Shown: in pieces, positions 8,128-16,875 of the stretch
How the letters are laid out: each line of letters starts with the position of its first letter
How positions within the stretch are numbered: position 1 is the stretch's first letter
Source: Rhodoferax ferrireducens
GTDB taxonomy: Bacteria > Pseudomonadota > Gammaproteobacteria > Burkholderiales > Burkholderiaceae_C
Reading direction: 5' to 3'
NCBI RefSeq assembly: GCF_003347515.1
Contig: NZ_QEII01000324.1
Location: 310,001 to 374,000 of the forward strand
DNA: 64,000 bases
Notes under the pieces: model-generated
Told to the model about the DNA's origin: nothing
Seen by the model: only the letters and a program-made list of their open reading frames with translations
Databases searched by the model: none
Position numbers and translations under genes: made by a program

Positions 8128-8702
8128 GTTGCCATAACCCCAACCACCACGCCAACGCCCCCTGCGCCAAACATGGCGTACTCCAGCCATTTCTTCTTGG
8201 TCAGCAGGGAAATCGCCGCCAGCGCGATGGCGACCTGCAGCACCGTGGTGGACTGTGCCCAGCGGTGGTGCTGGTGCATCTGCTCATCACTTTGCTTGTC
8301 CCACTGCGTAGCGTCAAGTTCCATCTTGTCCGCCACAACCTTGATCTCATTCTTTTCCTTCTCGTACCGATCGATCTTGCCCTGGTAGATGGCTTTTTTG
8401 TCCTCGGGCGCCAGATCACGCGCCAGCTCGGCCAGCGATTGTTTGGTGCTCTTGGACTGGAAGTAATTCCACTGGTTGGAGGCTTCCGTTTTCTTGATGG
8501 CCGCATTGTTCTTGTACAAACCGGCATTGGCCTGGGTTGCGCCGCCCATATAGCCAAAAAGGGCGCCCACGGTGGCGATGATGGCGGTGAACAGCGCGAT
8601 CTGGTTGATCATGCCGCCGTGTTCGCCACCGTGGCCGCCTTGCTGGGCGTGCTCCAGCTCGTGGTCGTGCGGGCCGTGTACGTGAAAACCATGTCCTGAC
8701 AT
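8115..8702 (-). CDS. DUF4337 family membrane protein with a histidine-rich N-terminus
   Basis: A 195-residue protein with one hydrophobic helix after the N-terminus (MINQIALFTAIIATVGALFGYMGG) and two near the C-terminus, with a charged helical middle (QSKSTKQSLAELARDLAPEDKKAIYQ). This layout and the ANAGLYKNNAAIKKTEASNQW stretch are typical of DUF4337. The first 30 residues hold eight histidines, which could bind metal. It follows folA with no spacing, so it ends the thyA-EamA-folA run. Its last residues and stop codon come from dispersed repeat copy 2, so the C-terminus may have been altered by repeat insertion. Function unknown. Confidence 0.8.
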   Translation of the reverse strand: MSGHGFHVHGPHDHELEHAQQGGHGGEHGGMINQIALFTAIIATVGALFGYMGGATQANAGLYKNNAAIKKTEASNQWNYFQSKSTKQSLAELARDLAPEDKKAIYQGKIDRYEKEKNEIKVVADKMELDATQWDKQSDEQMHQHHRWAQSTTVLQVAIALAAISLLTKKKWLEYAMFGAGGVGVVVGVMATLHI

Positions 8703-9197
8703 TTAAATTCCTGTGTTCTTTTGGTAGGTTACGAAACTGAAATTCAGACCGGTGGCCGAGACGTGCTGTTCCCGTGCGGTCTCGGTCCACGCCGGCCCGA
8801 ATTCCGGCGCATACGCGTCGCCTTCAAAGTCGGCGGCGATTTCGGTGACCACCGCCGTGCTGGCCAGTAGCAGGGCCTGGGCGTAGATCTCGGCGCCGCC
8901 GATGACCCAGGCATCGCTCTCCAAAGGGCACAGCGCCATGGCTTCGGGCAAGGAATGCGCGCACAGTGCGCCTTCGGCCTGCCAGTCCGGCTGGCGCGTG
9001 ACCACCACGTTGAGCCGTCCGGGCAATGGGCGAAATTTGGGCGGCAGCGAATCCCAGGTCTTGCGCCCCATGATGATCGGGCAGCCCAGCGTGGTGCGCT
9101 TGAAGTGCGCCATGTCTTCAGGCAAACGCCAGGGCAGGGTGTTGTTGTTGCCGATCACGCCATTGGCGGCGCGGGCAAAGATCAGGTGCAGTTTCAT
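8703..9197 (-). CDS. folA: Dihydrofolate reductase
   Basis: FolA reduces dihydrofolate to tetrahydrofolate with NADPH, regenerating the cofactor that ThyA oxidises. The 164-residue protein shows the signature GVIGNNNTLPWRLPEDMAHFKRTT (catalytic acid in PEDM), IMGRKTWDSLP, and WVIGGAEIYAQAL. The start codon overlaps the stop of the EamA gene (ATGA), so it is translationally coupled in the order thyA, EamA, folA, DUF4337. Length and motifs are standard for chromosomal DHFR. Confidence 0.97.
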   Translation of the reverse strand: MKLHLIFARAANGVIGNNNTLPWRLPEDMAHFKRTTLGCPIIMGRKTWDSLPPKFRPLPGRLNVVVTRQPDWQAEGALCAHSLPEAMALCPLESDAWVIGGAEIYAQALLLASTAVVTEIAADFEGDAYAPEFGPAWTETAREQHVSATGLNFSFVTYQKNTGI

Positions 9198-10081
9198 GTG
9201 GTTTTCTCTGGCCTACGTTGTGGCATCAACACGGCAGCAATTGCCGCCATCACAAACACGATAGCCACAAAATCCTGCCAGTGCGGCCACTCGCCGACGA
9301 TGACAGTGGCCATCAGGGTGCCGACCATTGGCACGGCCATGACGCTCATGGCACTCGTGGTGGGCGGCAGGTTGCGGGCCAAGCCCGACCAGATGATCTG
9401 GGCAAGGCCATAGTTGATGAGTGAACCGTAGACCAGGCTGGCCCACATGGGGGTAGAAAACTGCCACGTCGGCCAGGGTTCGCCCAAGCCGGCAATGCCC
9501 CACAGGCACAGGCTGCTGAGGAGCATCATCCACACGGTCAGCGTCTCGACCGGCAGCGTCAGTTGGGCGCGGCGCATCATCAGCGTCCCGACCGCCCACA
9601 GCACGGCCGCCAGTTCCATCCAGACAATGCCCAGCGGATGCCCCGAGAGGGCCGTGAACTCGGTTGAGGTCAGCAGCGTGATGGCCACGGCCACCGCAAC
9701 TGCGGCAAAGGCCACGCGGCGTGTCAGTTTTTCACCGAGAAACAGGACGCCAATCAGCACGGTCCAGATCGGCATGGTAAAGCCCAGAATTGCGGCCCGT
9801 CCCGACGCCAGTTCCTGGACGCCCAGAATCGACACTGTGTGCCAGCCAAGAATATTGGGGAGGCCCAGCGTGATGACGGAGCGCCACTCGCTGCCCCGCG
9901 GCCACATGCGCAGACCGCGTGCACGGTAGAAACCATAGAGCCATAGCGCGCCGCACGTCATGGTGATGGCGCGGAAGTACAGCGGTGTGATCTCGCGCAG
10001 CGAGAGCTTCATCATCGGCCAGTTGATGCCCCACATCAGGGTGAGGGCCACCAGGGCCCAAAGCTGGCGGCGGCTGATCAC
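9194..10081 (-). CDS. EamA-family (DMT superfamily) permease
   Basis: This 295-residue integral-membrane protein has about ten membrane helices in two EamA repeats (LWALVALTLMWGINWPMMKLSLREITPL; then MELAAVLWAVGTLMMRR). DMT permeases export or exchange amino acids, nucleosides and other metabolites; the substrate is unknown. The best start is a GTG at 10081, giving a 4-base overlap with the thyA stop (GTGA); an upstream ATG at 10114 would intrude into thyA. At its other end it overlaps folA by four bases. Being wedged between thyA and folA implies co-translation with thymidylate/folate metabolism. Confidence 0.88.
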   Translation of the reverse strand: MISRRQLWALVALTLMWGINWPMMKLSLREITPLYFRAITMTCGALWLYGFYRARGLRMWPRGSEWRSVITLGLPNILGWHTVSILGVQELASGRAAILGFTMPIWTVLIGVLFLGEKLTRRVAFAAVAVAVAITLLTSTEFTALSGHPLGIVWMELAAVLWAVGTLMMRRAQLTLPVETLTVWMMLLSSLCLWGIAGLGEPWPTWQFSTPMWASLVYGSLINYGLAQIIWSGLARNLPPTTSAMSVMAVPMVGTLMATVIVGEWPHWQDFVAIVFVMAAIAAVLMPQRRPEKTT

Positions 10082-10923
10082 ACCGCCACCGGCGCCTTGA
10101 TGGCCGGGTGGCACTCGTAGCCGACGACCTCGAAGTCTTCAAATTCATAATCGAAGATGGATGCCGGTTTGCGCTTGATGTTGAGCGTCGGGTAGGCAAA
10201 AGGCGTGCGGCTGAGCTGCAGGTCCACCTGCGCGTGGTGGTTGCTGTAGATGTGGCAATCGCCGCCCGTCCAGATGAAGTCGCCCACATCCAGATCGCAC
10301 TGCTGCGCCACCATGTGGGTGAGCAGGGCATAGCTGGCGATGTTGAAGGGCACGCCCAGGAAGATGTCGGCACTGCGCTGGTACAACTGGCAGCTGAGTT
10401 TGGCTTTTTCGCCCGGGTTGGCGGCGGGCGCCACGTAAAACTGGAAGAAGGCATGGCAGGGCATCAACGCCATCTTGTCCAGATCGGCCACATTCCAGGC
10501 GCTGACGATGAGGCGGCGCGAATCGGGGTTGCTCTTAAGCGTCTTGATGACTTCGGCGATCTGGTCGATGTGGCCGCCGTCCGGTGTCGGCCAGCTGCGC
10601 CACTGCACGCCGTAAACCGGGCCGAGATCACCATTCGGGCGTGCCCATTCGTCCCAGATCGAGACGCCGCGCTCTTTGAGCCAGTTGTTATTCGATGACC
10701 CGGTGAGAAACCACAGCAGTTCCTGAATGATGGAGCGCAGGTGCACCTTCTTGGTGGTCACCAGCGGAAAACCTTCGTTCAAATCGAAGCGCATCTGGTA
10801 GCCAAACACGCTCTTGGTGCCGGTGCCAGTGCGGTCGGCCTTGAACACGCCATGGGTGTCCACATGGCGCATGAAATCCTCGTATTGGGAGCGCACGGGA
10901 TGAGTCGGTGTTGGTAGCGGCAT
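10078..10923 (-). CDS. thyA: Thymidylate synthase
   Basis: ThyA methylates dUMP to dTMP using methylene-tetrahydrofolate and releases dihydrofolate. The 281-residue protein shows ADRTGTGTKSVFGYQMRF, the LVTTKKVHLRSIIQELLWFL segment, the catalytic cysteine in MALMPCHAFFQFYV, the QLYQRSADIFLGVPFNIASYALL phosphate/substrate loop, and the end APVAV typical of the family. It is the first gene of the minus-strand run that continues through EamA and folA with start/stop overlaps. The upstream 85 bases to the FAD oxidase gene must hold its promoter. Confidence 0.97.
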   Translation of the reverse strand: MPLPTPTHPVRSQYEDFMRHVDTHGVFKADRTGTGTKSVFGYQMRFDLNEGFPLVTTKKVHLRSIIQELLWFLTGSSNNNWLKERGVSIWDEWARPNGDLGPVYGVQWRSWPTPDGGHIDQIAEVIKTLKSNPDSRRLIVSAWNVADLDKMALMPCHAFFQFYVAPAANPGEKAKLSCQLYQRSADIFLGVPFNIASYALLTHMVAQQCDLDVGDFIWTGGDCHIYSNHHAQVDLQLSRTPFAYPTLNIKRKPASIFDYEFEDFEVVGYECHPAIKAPVAV

Positions 10924-11008
10924 GTTGAATGATGATCAGGAATCGGGTCAGGCGGCCCCCAAAAGCATCTGGGACAGGCCGGCCGGTCGCACTGTATTTT
11001 ATTGTGGC

Positions 11009-12445
11009 TCAGGCCAGCCGAATCACCCGCCCCGGATTCATCAGATTGCTGGGGTCCAGCGCCCGCTTGACCGCCCGCATCATGTCCAGCGCCACGGGCG
11101 ACTTGTAGTGTTCCAGCTTGTCGACTTTCAGGCTGCCCACGCCGTGTTCGGCCGAGATTGAGCCGCTGAATTGCGCCACTGAATCAAACACCAGCGTGTT
11201 CACCTGGTCTTCATGGTCGTTTAAGAAGGCCGCCGCATCCACACCTTCGGGCGCCTGCACGTTGTAGTGCAGATTGCCGTCGCCCAGATGGCCGAAGTTG
11301 ACCAGGCGCACGCCGGGAATGGCTTGTTGCAGCAGGGCATCGGTCGTGCGCACGAAATCGGGAATGCTGGACACCGGAATCGAGATGTCATGCTTGATGT
11401 TCAGGCCCTCCAGTGCCTGCGCCAGCGGAATGCTTTCGCGGATGTGCCACAGCTGGCGGGCCTGCGACAGGGTTTCGCTCACCACCGCGTCGGTGACGCA
11501 GCCCTGATCGAGCGCGATTTCCAGCAGGCGTTCAAACTGGGTTCGCGCCTGCGCTTCGGATTCGTGGGTCGAGTTTTCCAGCAGCACGCAAAAAGGCGAA
11601 TCCAGGTGCAAGGGCACCGTCAACTGCGGGAAGTGTTTGGCGACCAGGCTCAGCGCGAACTGCCCCATGGCTTCGAATCCGGTCAATCCCGCGCCCAGGT
11701 GGTGGTGCGCCAGCCCCAGCAATTGGACCGCGTGTTCCAGCGAGGGCACAGCGGCCCAGGCGGTCAATTGGGAGACCGGCAGGGGATAGAGCTTCAGGGT
11801 GGCGGCGGTGATGATGCCCAGCGTGCCCTCCGAGCCGATAAACAGGTCACGCAGGTCGTAGCCGGTGTTGTCTTTGCGCAAGCCGGACAGGCCATGCCAG
11901 ACCTCGCCCTGCGCCGTGACCACTTCCAGGCCCAGGCACAGCTCGCGTGCATTGCCGAAACGCAGCACCTGGGTGCCGCCGGCGTTGGTGCCCAGATTGC
12001 CGCCGATGGTGCACGTGCCCTCGGCCGCCAGGCTCAGGGGAAACAGCAAGTTCGATGCTTCGGCGCGTTCCTGCAGGTTTTGCAGAATGCAGCCGGCTTC
12101 GACCGTCATGGTCAGGTTGGCCGCGTCCACGCTGCGCACGGTGTTCATGCGTTGCAGGCTCAGCACAATTTGGTGGCCCGAGTCATCGGGCGTGGCGCCG
12201 ACGGCCAGGCTGGTGTTGCCACCCTGGGGCACGATGCTGATGCCACTGGTCGGGTTCAGGGCCTGGTAGGTGACGCAGACCTGCACCAGCCGTGCCACCT
12301 CGTCGGTGGAGGCGGGCCGCACCACGGCCAGGGCTTTGCCCTGCGAGCGCTTGCGCCAGTCCTGTTCCCAGGCACTCAGGTCACCGTCGGTGTAGACGTG
12401 GGCGGCACCAACGATGCGACGAAAGGCATCAAGCAGGGTTTGCAT
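11009..12445 (-). CDS. FAD-binding oxidoreductase, D-lactate/glycolate/2-hydroxyglutarate dehydrogenase type
   Basis: A 478-residue protein of the GlcD/DLD family, which oxidises D-2-hydroxy acids to 2-oxo acids using FAD. Domains are a PCMH FAD-binding half (about residues 35-220; AVVRPASTDEVARLV, SIVPQGGNTSLAVGA, GTNAGGTQVLRFGNARELCLGLEVV, FIGSEGTLGIITAATLKLYP) and a C-terminal cap (about 230-478) with the conserved NFGHLGDGNLHYNV and SAEHGVGSLK histidine motifs. It ends DPSNLMNPGRV as the family does. It is followed on the minus strand by thyA after 85 bases and preceded by the DUF2069 gene by only four bases. The exact substrate cannot be assigned from sequence. Confidence 0.92.
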   Translation of the reverse strand: MQTLLDAFRRIVGAAHVYTDGDLSAWEQDWRKRSQGKALAVVRPASTDEVARLVQVCVTYQALNPTSGISIVPQGGNTSLAVGATPDDSGHQIVLSLQRMNTVRSVDAANLTMTVEAGCILQNLQERAEASNLLFPLSLAAEGTCTIGGNLGTNAGGTQVLRFGNARELCLGLEVVTAQGEVWHGLSGLRKDNTGYDLRDLFIGSEGTLGIITAATLKLYPLPVSQLTAWAAVPSLEHAVQLLGLAHHHLGAGLTGFEAMGQFALSLVAKHFPQLTVPLHLDSPFCVLLENSTHESEAQARTQFERLLEIALDQGCVTDAVVSETLSQARQLWHIRESIPLAQALEGLNIKHDISIPVSSIPDFVRTTDALLQQAIPGVRLVNFGHLGDGNLHYNVQAPEGVDAAAFLNDHEDQVNTLVFDSVAQFSGSISAEHGVGSLKVDKLEHYKSPVALDMMRAVKRALDPSNLMNPGRVIRLA

Positions 12446-12449
12446 GGCA

Positions 12450-12845
12450 TCAGCTCCTTAAATGGGCGGCCTGCAGGCGCAGGCGAACGTGCAGCGCGCA
12501 GGCCACGAACAGGCTCAGGCACAGCGCCACCTCGATCATCGCCAGGTAGTTGCCCGGTGGTCTGTCACTGTAGGCGCGCACCGCGCCTTCGGTGAAATAG
12601 ACCCAGACCAGCAGGCTGACCCAGCGGTAGGTGTACATGCGGTTTTTTAACAGCCCGGCCAGCGGGATACACAGGGGCAGCACTTTGAGCGCCAGCCAGG
12701 AGCCGCCGGGCCGGATCGGGGCTAAATACAACTCCCAGGCCAGGCCCAGCACGATCAGCCCGAGCAGACTGCCCACGGCCAGGATGCGGGTCGTGGTGAC
12801 CAGAGGGGGCGCAGTGTTTTTTTCGGTATTCATGGACGTACTCAT
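12450..12845 (-). CDS. DUF2069 membrane protein
   Basis: A 131-residue protein with four predicted membrane helices (ILAVGSLLGLIVLGLAWELY; WLALKVLPLCIPLAGLL; WVSLLVWVYFTEGAVRAYSD; YLAMIEVALCLSLFVACALHV). The YTYRWVSLLVWVYFTEGAVRA core is characteristic of DUF2069, a family common in beta- and gammaproteobacteria and of unknown function. It starts with ATG at 12845; an in-frame ATG four codons later is possible because neither has a clear ribosome-binding site. It lies four bases before the FAD oxidase gene, with which it is probably cotranscribed, and is divergent from the YihY gene with only 21 bases between starts. Confidence 0.85.
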   Translation of the reverse strand: MSTSMNTEKNTAPPLVTTTRILAVGSLLGLIVLGLAWELYLAPIRPGGSWLALKVLPLCIPLAGLLKNRMYTYRWVSLLVWVYFTEGAVRAYSDRPPGNYLAMIEVALCLSLFVACALHVRLRLQAAHLRS

Positions 12846-12866
12846 TGGAGTGGCATCATAGCGGCC

Positions 12867-14105
12867 ATGAGTTTGCCCGTCCCCCCATCCCAGACCTTGG
12901 CCCTGCGTCTTGAGGCTTTTTTGGAAAGCCTGTCGCACTTCCCGTGGAAGAGCACCGCGCTCACCCTGCGCGAACGCTTTCGCGAAGACCGCCTCGGCCT
13001 GACCGCCAGCAGCCTGACCTTTACCACCACCATTGCCCTGGTGCCCTTTATCACCGTGGCACTGGCCGTTTTCACCGCCTTCCCCATGTTTGCCAAGTTT
13101 CAGGTGGTGCTGCAGAAGTGGTTTATTGAGAGCCTGATACCCGACAACATCGCGCGCCAGGTGCTGGGCTACCTCACCCAGTTTGCCGGTCAGGCCAGCA
13201 AGCTGGGGGTGGCTGGCGTGGCTATCTTGTTTGTCACGGCGCTGGCCTTGATTTTGACCATCGACCGCACCCTGAATGGCATCTGGCGGGTGCGCCAGCC
13301 CCGGCCGTTCGGGCAGCGCGTGCTGGTGTATTGGTCTGCCGTCAGCCTGGGGCCGCTGTTGCTGGGCGTCAGCCTGACCACCACCTCCTACGTCATTTCT
13401 GCCTCCAAAGGCGTGGTCGGTGCGATGCCGGGCGGGGTGCAACTGCTGCTCGACATGCTGCAGTTTTTCCTGATGGCCGGCGGCATGGCGGCCATGTATC
13501 ACTACGTGCCCAACACCCAGGTGAAATGGGGTCACGCCTGGACCGGAGGCCTGTTTGTGGCGACTGGCTTCGAGGTGGCCAAGAAGGTGCTGACCGTGTA
13601 CCTGAGCAAGGTGCCAACCTATTCCGTGGTGTATGGCGCTTTTGCCACCGTGCCGATTTTGCTGGTCTGGATTTACGTGGCCTGGGTGATTGTGTTGCTG
13701 GGCGCCGTCATCACCGCCTACCTGCCCAGCCTGCTCACCGGCCTGGAGCGCCGGGCCCGCTCGCACGGCTTGCAGTTTCAACTGGCGCTGGAGACCTTGC
13801 AGCAGCTGGAGCGCGTGCGTGCCAGCGAGATCAAGGGTTTGACCATGCAGCAGTTGGCCCAACGGCTGCGGGTGGATGCGCTGCAACTGGAGCCGGTGCT
13901 GGAAATCCTGGGTACGCTGGATTGGATAGCGTTGCTCCGGGAGGAGTTGCCGGGTGAAGCGGCGCGTTACGTGTTGCTGGCCAACCCCGACACGACCCCG
14001 TTGGCGCCGCTGCTGGACGAATTGCTGCTGCGGCAGGAGGCAACGACTGAAAATTTGTGGAAAACCAGCCTCTGGCCCTCTATTACATTGCGTCAGGCGC
14101 TATGA
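12867..14105 (+). CDS. YihY/BrkB family inner-membrane protein
   Basis: A 412-residue protein with the YihY (UPF0761) pattern: RFREDRLGLTASSLTFTTTIALVPFITVALAVF at the N-terminus, LALILTIDRTLNGIWRVRQPRP, then YHYVPNTQVKWGHAWTGGLFVATGFEVAKK and YGAFATVPILLVWIYVAWVIVLLGA. Six membrane helices are apparent, followed by a soluble C-terminal region of about 120 residues (roughly 290-412) that resembles a winged-helix fold (MQQLAQRLRVDALQLEPVLEILG). Older annotations as ribonuclease BN are incorrect for this family; function remains unclear. The start is 21 bases from the divergent DUF2069 gene. Confidence 0.92.
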   Translation: MSLPVPPSQTLALRLEAFLESLSHFPWKSTALTLRERFREDRLGLTASSLTFTTTIALVPFITVALAVFTAFPMFAKFQVVLQKWFIESLIPDNIARQVLGYLTQFAGQASKLGVAGVAILFVTALALILTIDRTLNGIWRVRQPRPFGQRVLVYWSAVSLGPLLLGVSLTTTSYVISASKGVVGAMPGGVQLLLDMLQFFLMAGGMAAMYHYVPNTQVKWGHAWTGGLFVATGFEVAKKVLTVYLSKVPTYSVVYGAFATVPILLVWIYVAWVIVLLGAVITAYLPSLLTGLERRARSHGLQFQLALETLQQLERVRASEIKGLTMQQLAQRLRVDALQLEPVLEILGTLDWIALLREELPGEAARYVLLANPDTTPLAPLLDELLLRQEATTENLWKTSLWPSITLRQAL

Positions 14106-14147
14106 ATAGAGTAGCATTCCGAATCAAACTTGTCTGAAAGCGCTTTG

Positions 14148-14615
14148 ATGAAAAAAATAGTCATCTCCCTTGTTTTGCTCTGCACATTGCTTGGCGCCAG
14201 CGCCGAAACCGTTGGCGACGTCAGCACCACGTTCAAGCTGCTGAGTCCCAACGACAAGGTGGTGGTCGACGTGTTTGATGATCCCGAAGTGGCCGGCGTA
14301 GCCTGCTATTTGTCACATGCCAAAACTGGCGGCTACAAAGGCGCGCTGGGCCTGGCGGAAGATACGTCGGACGCCTCGGTGGCGTGTCGCCAGGTCGGGC
14401 CGATCTCATTCAGGGGCAAGATCGCCACGCAGGAGGAGGTGTTCAATGCCCGGTCCTCATTTCTGTTCAAGCATGTGCGCGTGGTCCGCATGGTCGACCA
14501 CAAGCGCAACACGCTGGTCTACCTGGTGTACTCCGACAAACTGATTGAGGGCAGTCCGAAGAACAGCGTGACGGCCGTGCCGGTGCCGGCCACGCAGCCG
14601 ATACCCTTGAAATGA
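14148..14615 (+). CDS. creA: CreA family exported protein
   Basis: A 155-residue protein with a signal peptide (MKKIVISLVLLCTLLGASAETVGD, cleavage after ASA) followed by the CreA core: DKVVVDVFDDPEVAGVACYLSHAKTGG, GLAEDTSDASVACRQVGPI and FKHVRVVRMVDHKRNTLVYLVYSDKLIEGSPKNS. CreA is a conserved periplasmic protein of unknown role named for its place beside the E. coli creBCD genes, which are absent here. The ATG at 14148 gives a proper signal peptide; an upstream start at 14130 would add six residues. It ends 10 bases before the convergent hydrolase gene. Confidence 0.92.
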   Translation: MKKIVISLVLLCTLLGASAETVGDVSTTFKLLSPNDKVVVDVFDDPEVAGVACYLSHAKTGGYKGALGLAEDTSDASVACRQVGPISFRGKIATQEEVFNARSSFLFKHVRVVRMVDHKRNTLVYLVYSDKLIEGSPKNSVTAVPVPATQPIPLK

Positions 14616-14625
14616 GTTGGCAGGT

Positions 14626-15432
14626 TCACGGCTTTAGAAACCCGGTCAGCGCCGCCAGCATGGGTTCGGGCGTCTCGTTCATCTGCTGATGCCCGCCGGG
14701 CAGGGTCACCACTTGGCCATCGCGTGCCTTCTGAATCAGGCCCTGGGCGGCTTTGGGCGGGGTCATCTGGTCCACGCTGCCCAGCACAAACAGCACCGGA
14801 CACGACACTTGTTCCATCGCCGCCTCGCCATGGGTGTAGCTGTCGCAGGCCTTGAAGCCGGTGTGAAACAGGTTCACCTTGGTGTTGCTGGCCAGCACCC
14901 GGCGACCCAAGGCCAGGGACGCGCCATAGACCCAGGTGCCCGGCCCCATGGCGGAGGGCGGCGGCGCCAGGGTAGAGCGCGAGAAAATATTCACCATCTC
15001 CAGCGCGCGCGTGGGTTCGTTCAGCGAAGATTCCAGCAACGCCGGCGACACTTTCATCGGGAACGCCGTGCCGACCAGCACCAGCTGGCTGATGCGTTGT
15101 GGCGCACGGGATGCCGCTTCCAGCGCAATCAGCGAGCCCAGGCTGTGGCCGACCAAGGCGGCTTTTTCCAGGCCGGCTGCGTCCATCAGTGCAATCACAA
15201 AATCAGCGGCATCTTCCACCGTGGCAGGCGGCGCGCCGGCGCTGCGGCAGTGGCCGGGCAGATCGACGGCCAGCACGTTCCAGCCGTGATGGGCCAGGTA
15301 GCGGGTTTGCAAAATCCACACGCTGTGGTCGTTGAGCACGCCGTGGATGAAGATGAGGGTCGGCTTGGCGGCGTCAAACGCCTTGCCGCCGGTGTAGCAA
15401 TAAGTGTCGTGGCCGTTGACGATGAAGTTCAT
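14626..15432 (-). CDS. Alpha/beta hydrolase
   Basis: A 268-residue alpha/beta hydrolase: oxyanion region FIHGVLNDHSVW, nucleophile elbow GHSLGS near residue 96, acid in VLGSVDQMTPP near 213 and catalytic histidine in PGGHQQMNE near 246. No signal peptide is seen, so the enzyme is probably cytoplasmic. Its ATG overlaps the stop of the homocysteine-forming sulfhydrylase gene (ATGA), so the two are coupled, an arrangement that recalls the link between MetX-type hydrolases and sulfhydrylation; but this protein is smaller than MetX (about 380 residues) and I would not call it a homoserine acyltransferase. Confidence 0.88.
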   Translation of the reverse strand: MNFIVNGHDTYCYTGGKAFDAAKPTLIFIHGVLNDHSVWILQTRYLAHHGWNVLAVDLPGHCRSAGAPPATVEDAADFVIALMDAAGLEKAALVGHSLGSLIALEAASRAPQRISQLVLVGTAFPMKVSPALLESSLNEPTRALEMVNIFSRSTLAPPPSAMGPGTWVYGASLALGRRVLASNTKVNLFHTGFKACDSYTHGEAAMEQVSCPVLFVLGSVDQMTPPKAAQGLIQKARDGQVVTLPGGHQQMNETPEPMLAALTGFLKP

Positions 15433-16739
15433 GCTGCGGTCCCGGTCGATTTTTCCGCGGTTTTCAGGGCGCGTTTCAAGTCGTCAAGCAAATCATCGGG
15501 GTCTTCCAGCCCGATCGACAGACGGATCGTGCCTTGTGTAATGCCGCCAGCGGCCAGGGCCTCGTCACTCATGCGAAAGTGCGTGGTGCTGGCCGGGTGA
15601 ATCACCAGGCTGCGGCAGTCGCCCACATTCGCCAGATGGCTGAAAACCTTGAGGCTCTCGACGAATTTTTTGCCTTGCTCGCGGCTGCCTTTCAGGTCAA
15701 AGCTGAACACCGAGCCGGCCCCGCGCGGCAGCAGTTTTTGCGCCAGCGCATGGCTGGGATGGCTTTCCAGCAGCGGATGGCCGACCCGTGCCACAAACGG
15801 CTGGCTGGCCAGAAATTCCACCACCTTGCGGGTGTTGCTCATGTGGCGTTCCATGCGCAGTGACAAGGTCTCAATCCCCTGCAGAATCAGCCACGCCGAA
15901 TGCGGGCTCAGGCAGGCGCCAAAGTCGCGCAGACCCTCGCGTCGGGCGCGCAGCAGGAAGGCGCCCACGGTCGATTCCTCACTGAACACCATGTTGTGAA
16001 AGCCCGCATACGGCTCGGTCAGTTCCGGGAATTTGCCCGACTTGTCCCAGTCAAAACTGCCGCCGTCCACTACGATGCCGCCAATCACCGTGCCGTGGCC
16101 GCTCAGGAATTTGGTGGCCGAGTGGTAAACCAGGTCCGCGCCGTGCTCGAACGGTTTGATCAGCCAGGGCGAGGTGAGGGTGGAGTCCACCAGCAGCGGC
16201 ACGCCGGCTTCGTGGGCGATGCTTGATACCGTGGCGATGTCGAGCACGTCCAGCCCGGGGTTGCCCACGGTTTCGCCAAAAAACAGCTTTGTGTTGGGGC
16301 GCACGGCGGCACGCCAGCCGTCGATGTCACCGGGCTTCACGAAAGTGGTCTCGATGCCGAAGCGGCGCAGCGTGTAGTGCAGCAGGTTTTGCGAGCCGCC
16401 ATACAGCGCCGTGCTGGCCACAATATGCGAGCCCGCGCCCATCAAGGTGGCAATACTCAAGTGCAGCGCCGCCTGGCCGCTGGCCGTGCTGATGGCGCCA
16501 ATGCCGCCCTCCAGCGCCGACACCCTTTGCTCCAGCACCGCGTTGGTCGGGTTGCTGATGCGCGAGTAAACGTGACCGGCGCGCTCCAGATTGAACAGGG
16601 CGGCGGCGTGGTCGCTGGATTCGAAGACAAAGGAGGTCGTGAGGTGAATCGGCACCGCCCGCGCGCCGGTGGCGGGGTCAGGTGCGGCACCGGCGTGCAG
16701 TGCCAGCGTGTCAAAACCGGGGTCTGAATAGCCGGGCAT
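15429..16739 (-). CDS. O-acetyl/O-succinylhomoserine sulfhydrylase
   Basis: A PLP enzyme of the Cys/Met metabolism family that makes homocysteine from an acylated homoserine and sulfide. The 436-residue protein begins GFDTLALHAGAAPDPATGARAVPIHLTTSFVF and has AISTASGQAALHLSIATL, the PLP-binding VDSTLTSPWLIKPFEHGADLVYHSATKFLSGHG (Lys in SATKF) and LVIHPASTTHFRMSDEA, the last strongly typical of MetY. The length fits MetY better than MetZ (about 400). The start chosen is ATG at 16739; an ATG at 16775 would add 12 residues of unlikely sequence. The downstream alpha/beta hydrolase overlaps by four bases. Confidence 0.93.
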   Translation of the reverse strand: MPGYSDPGFDTLALHAGAAPDPATGARAVPIHLTTSFVFESSDHAAALFNLERAGHVYSRISNPTNAVLEQRVSALEGGIGAISTASGQAALHLSIATLMGAGSHIVASTALYGGSQNLLHYTLRRFGIETTFVKPGDIDGWRAAVRPNTKLFFGETVGNPGLDVLDIATVSSIAHEAGVPLLVDSTLTSPWLIKPFEHGADLVYHSATKFLSGHGTVIGGIVVDGGSFDWDKSGKFPELTEPYAGFHNMVFSEESTVGAFLLRARREGLRDFGACLSPHSAWLILQGIETLSLRMERHMSNTRKVVEFLASQPFVARVGHPLLESHPSHALAQKLLPRGAGSVFSFDLKGSREQGKKFVESLKVFSHLANVGDCRSLVIHPASTTHFRMSDEALAAGGITQGTIRLSIGLEDPDDLLDDLKRALKTAEKSTGTAA

Positions 16740-16875
16740 GGATTTCCTTTGTTTTGCCGGACAGGCTTTTGCCATGTCATTAACTGTTTGGGGACTTGGG
16801 AATCGACTTATTGTGGGCTATATTTCGTTTACCAAAGGTCATAGCAGGTCTTTAACCGGTTACGAGGAGAAATAC

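Noticed and set aside
12846..13886. Long N-terminal extension of the DUF2069 gene on the minus strand
   Set aside because: The extension is antisense to the YihY gene and has shadow-like composition; only the 131 residues from 12845 resemble a real protein.
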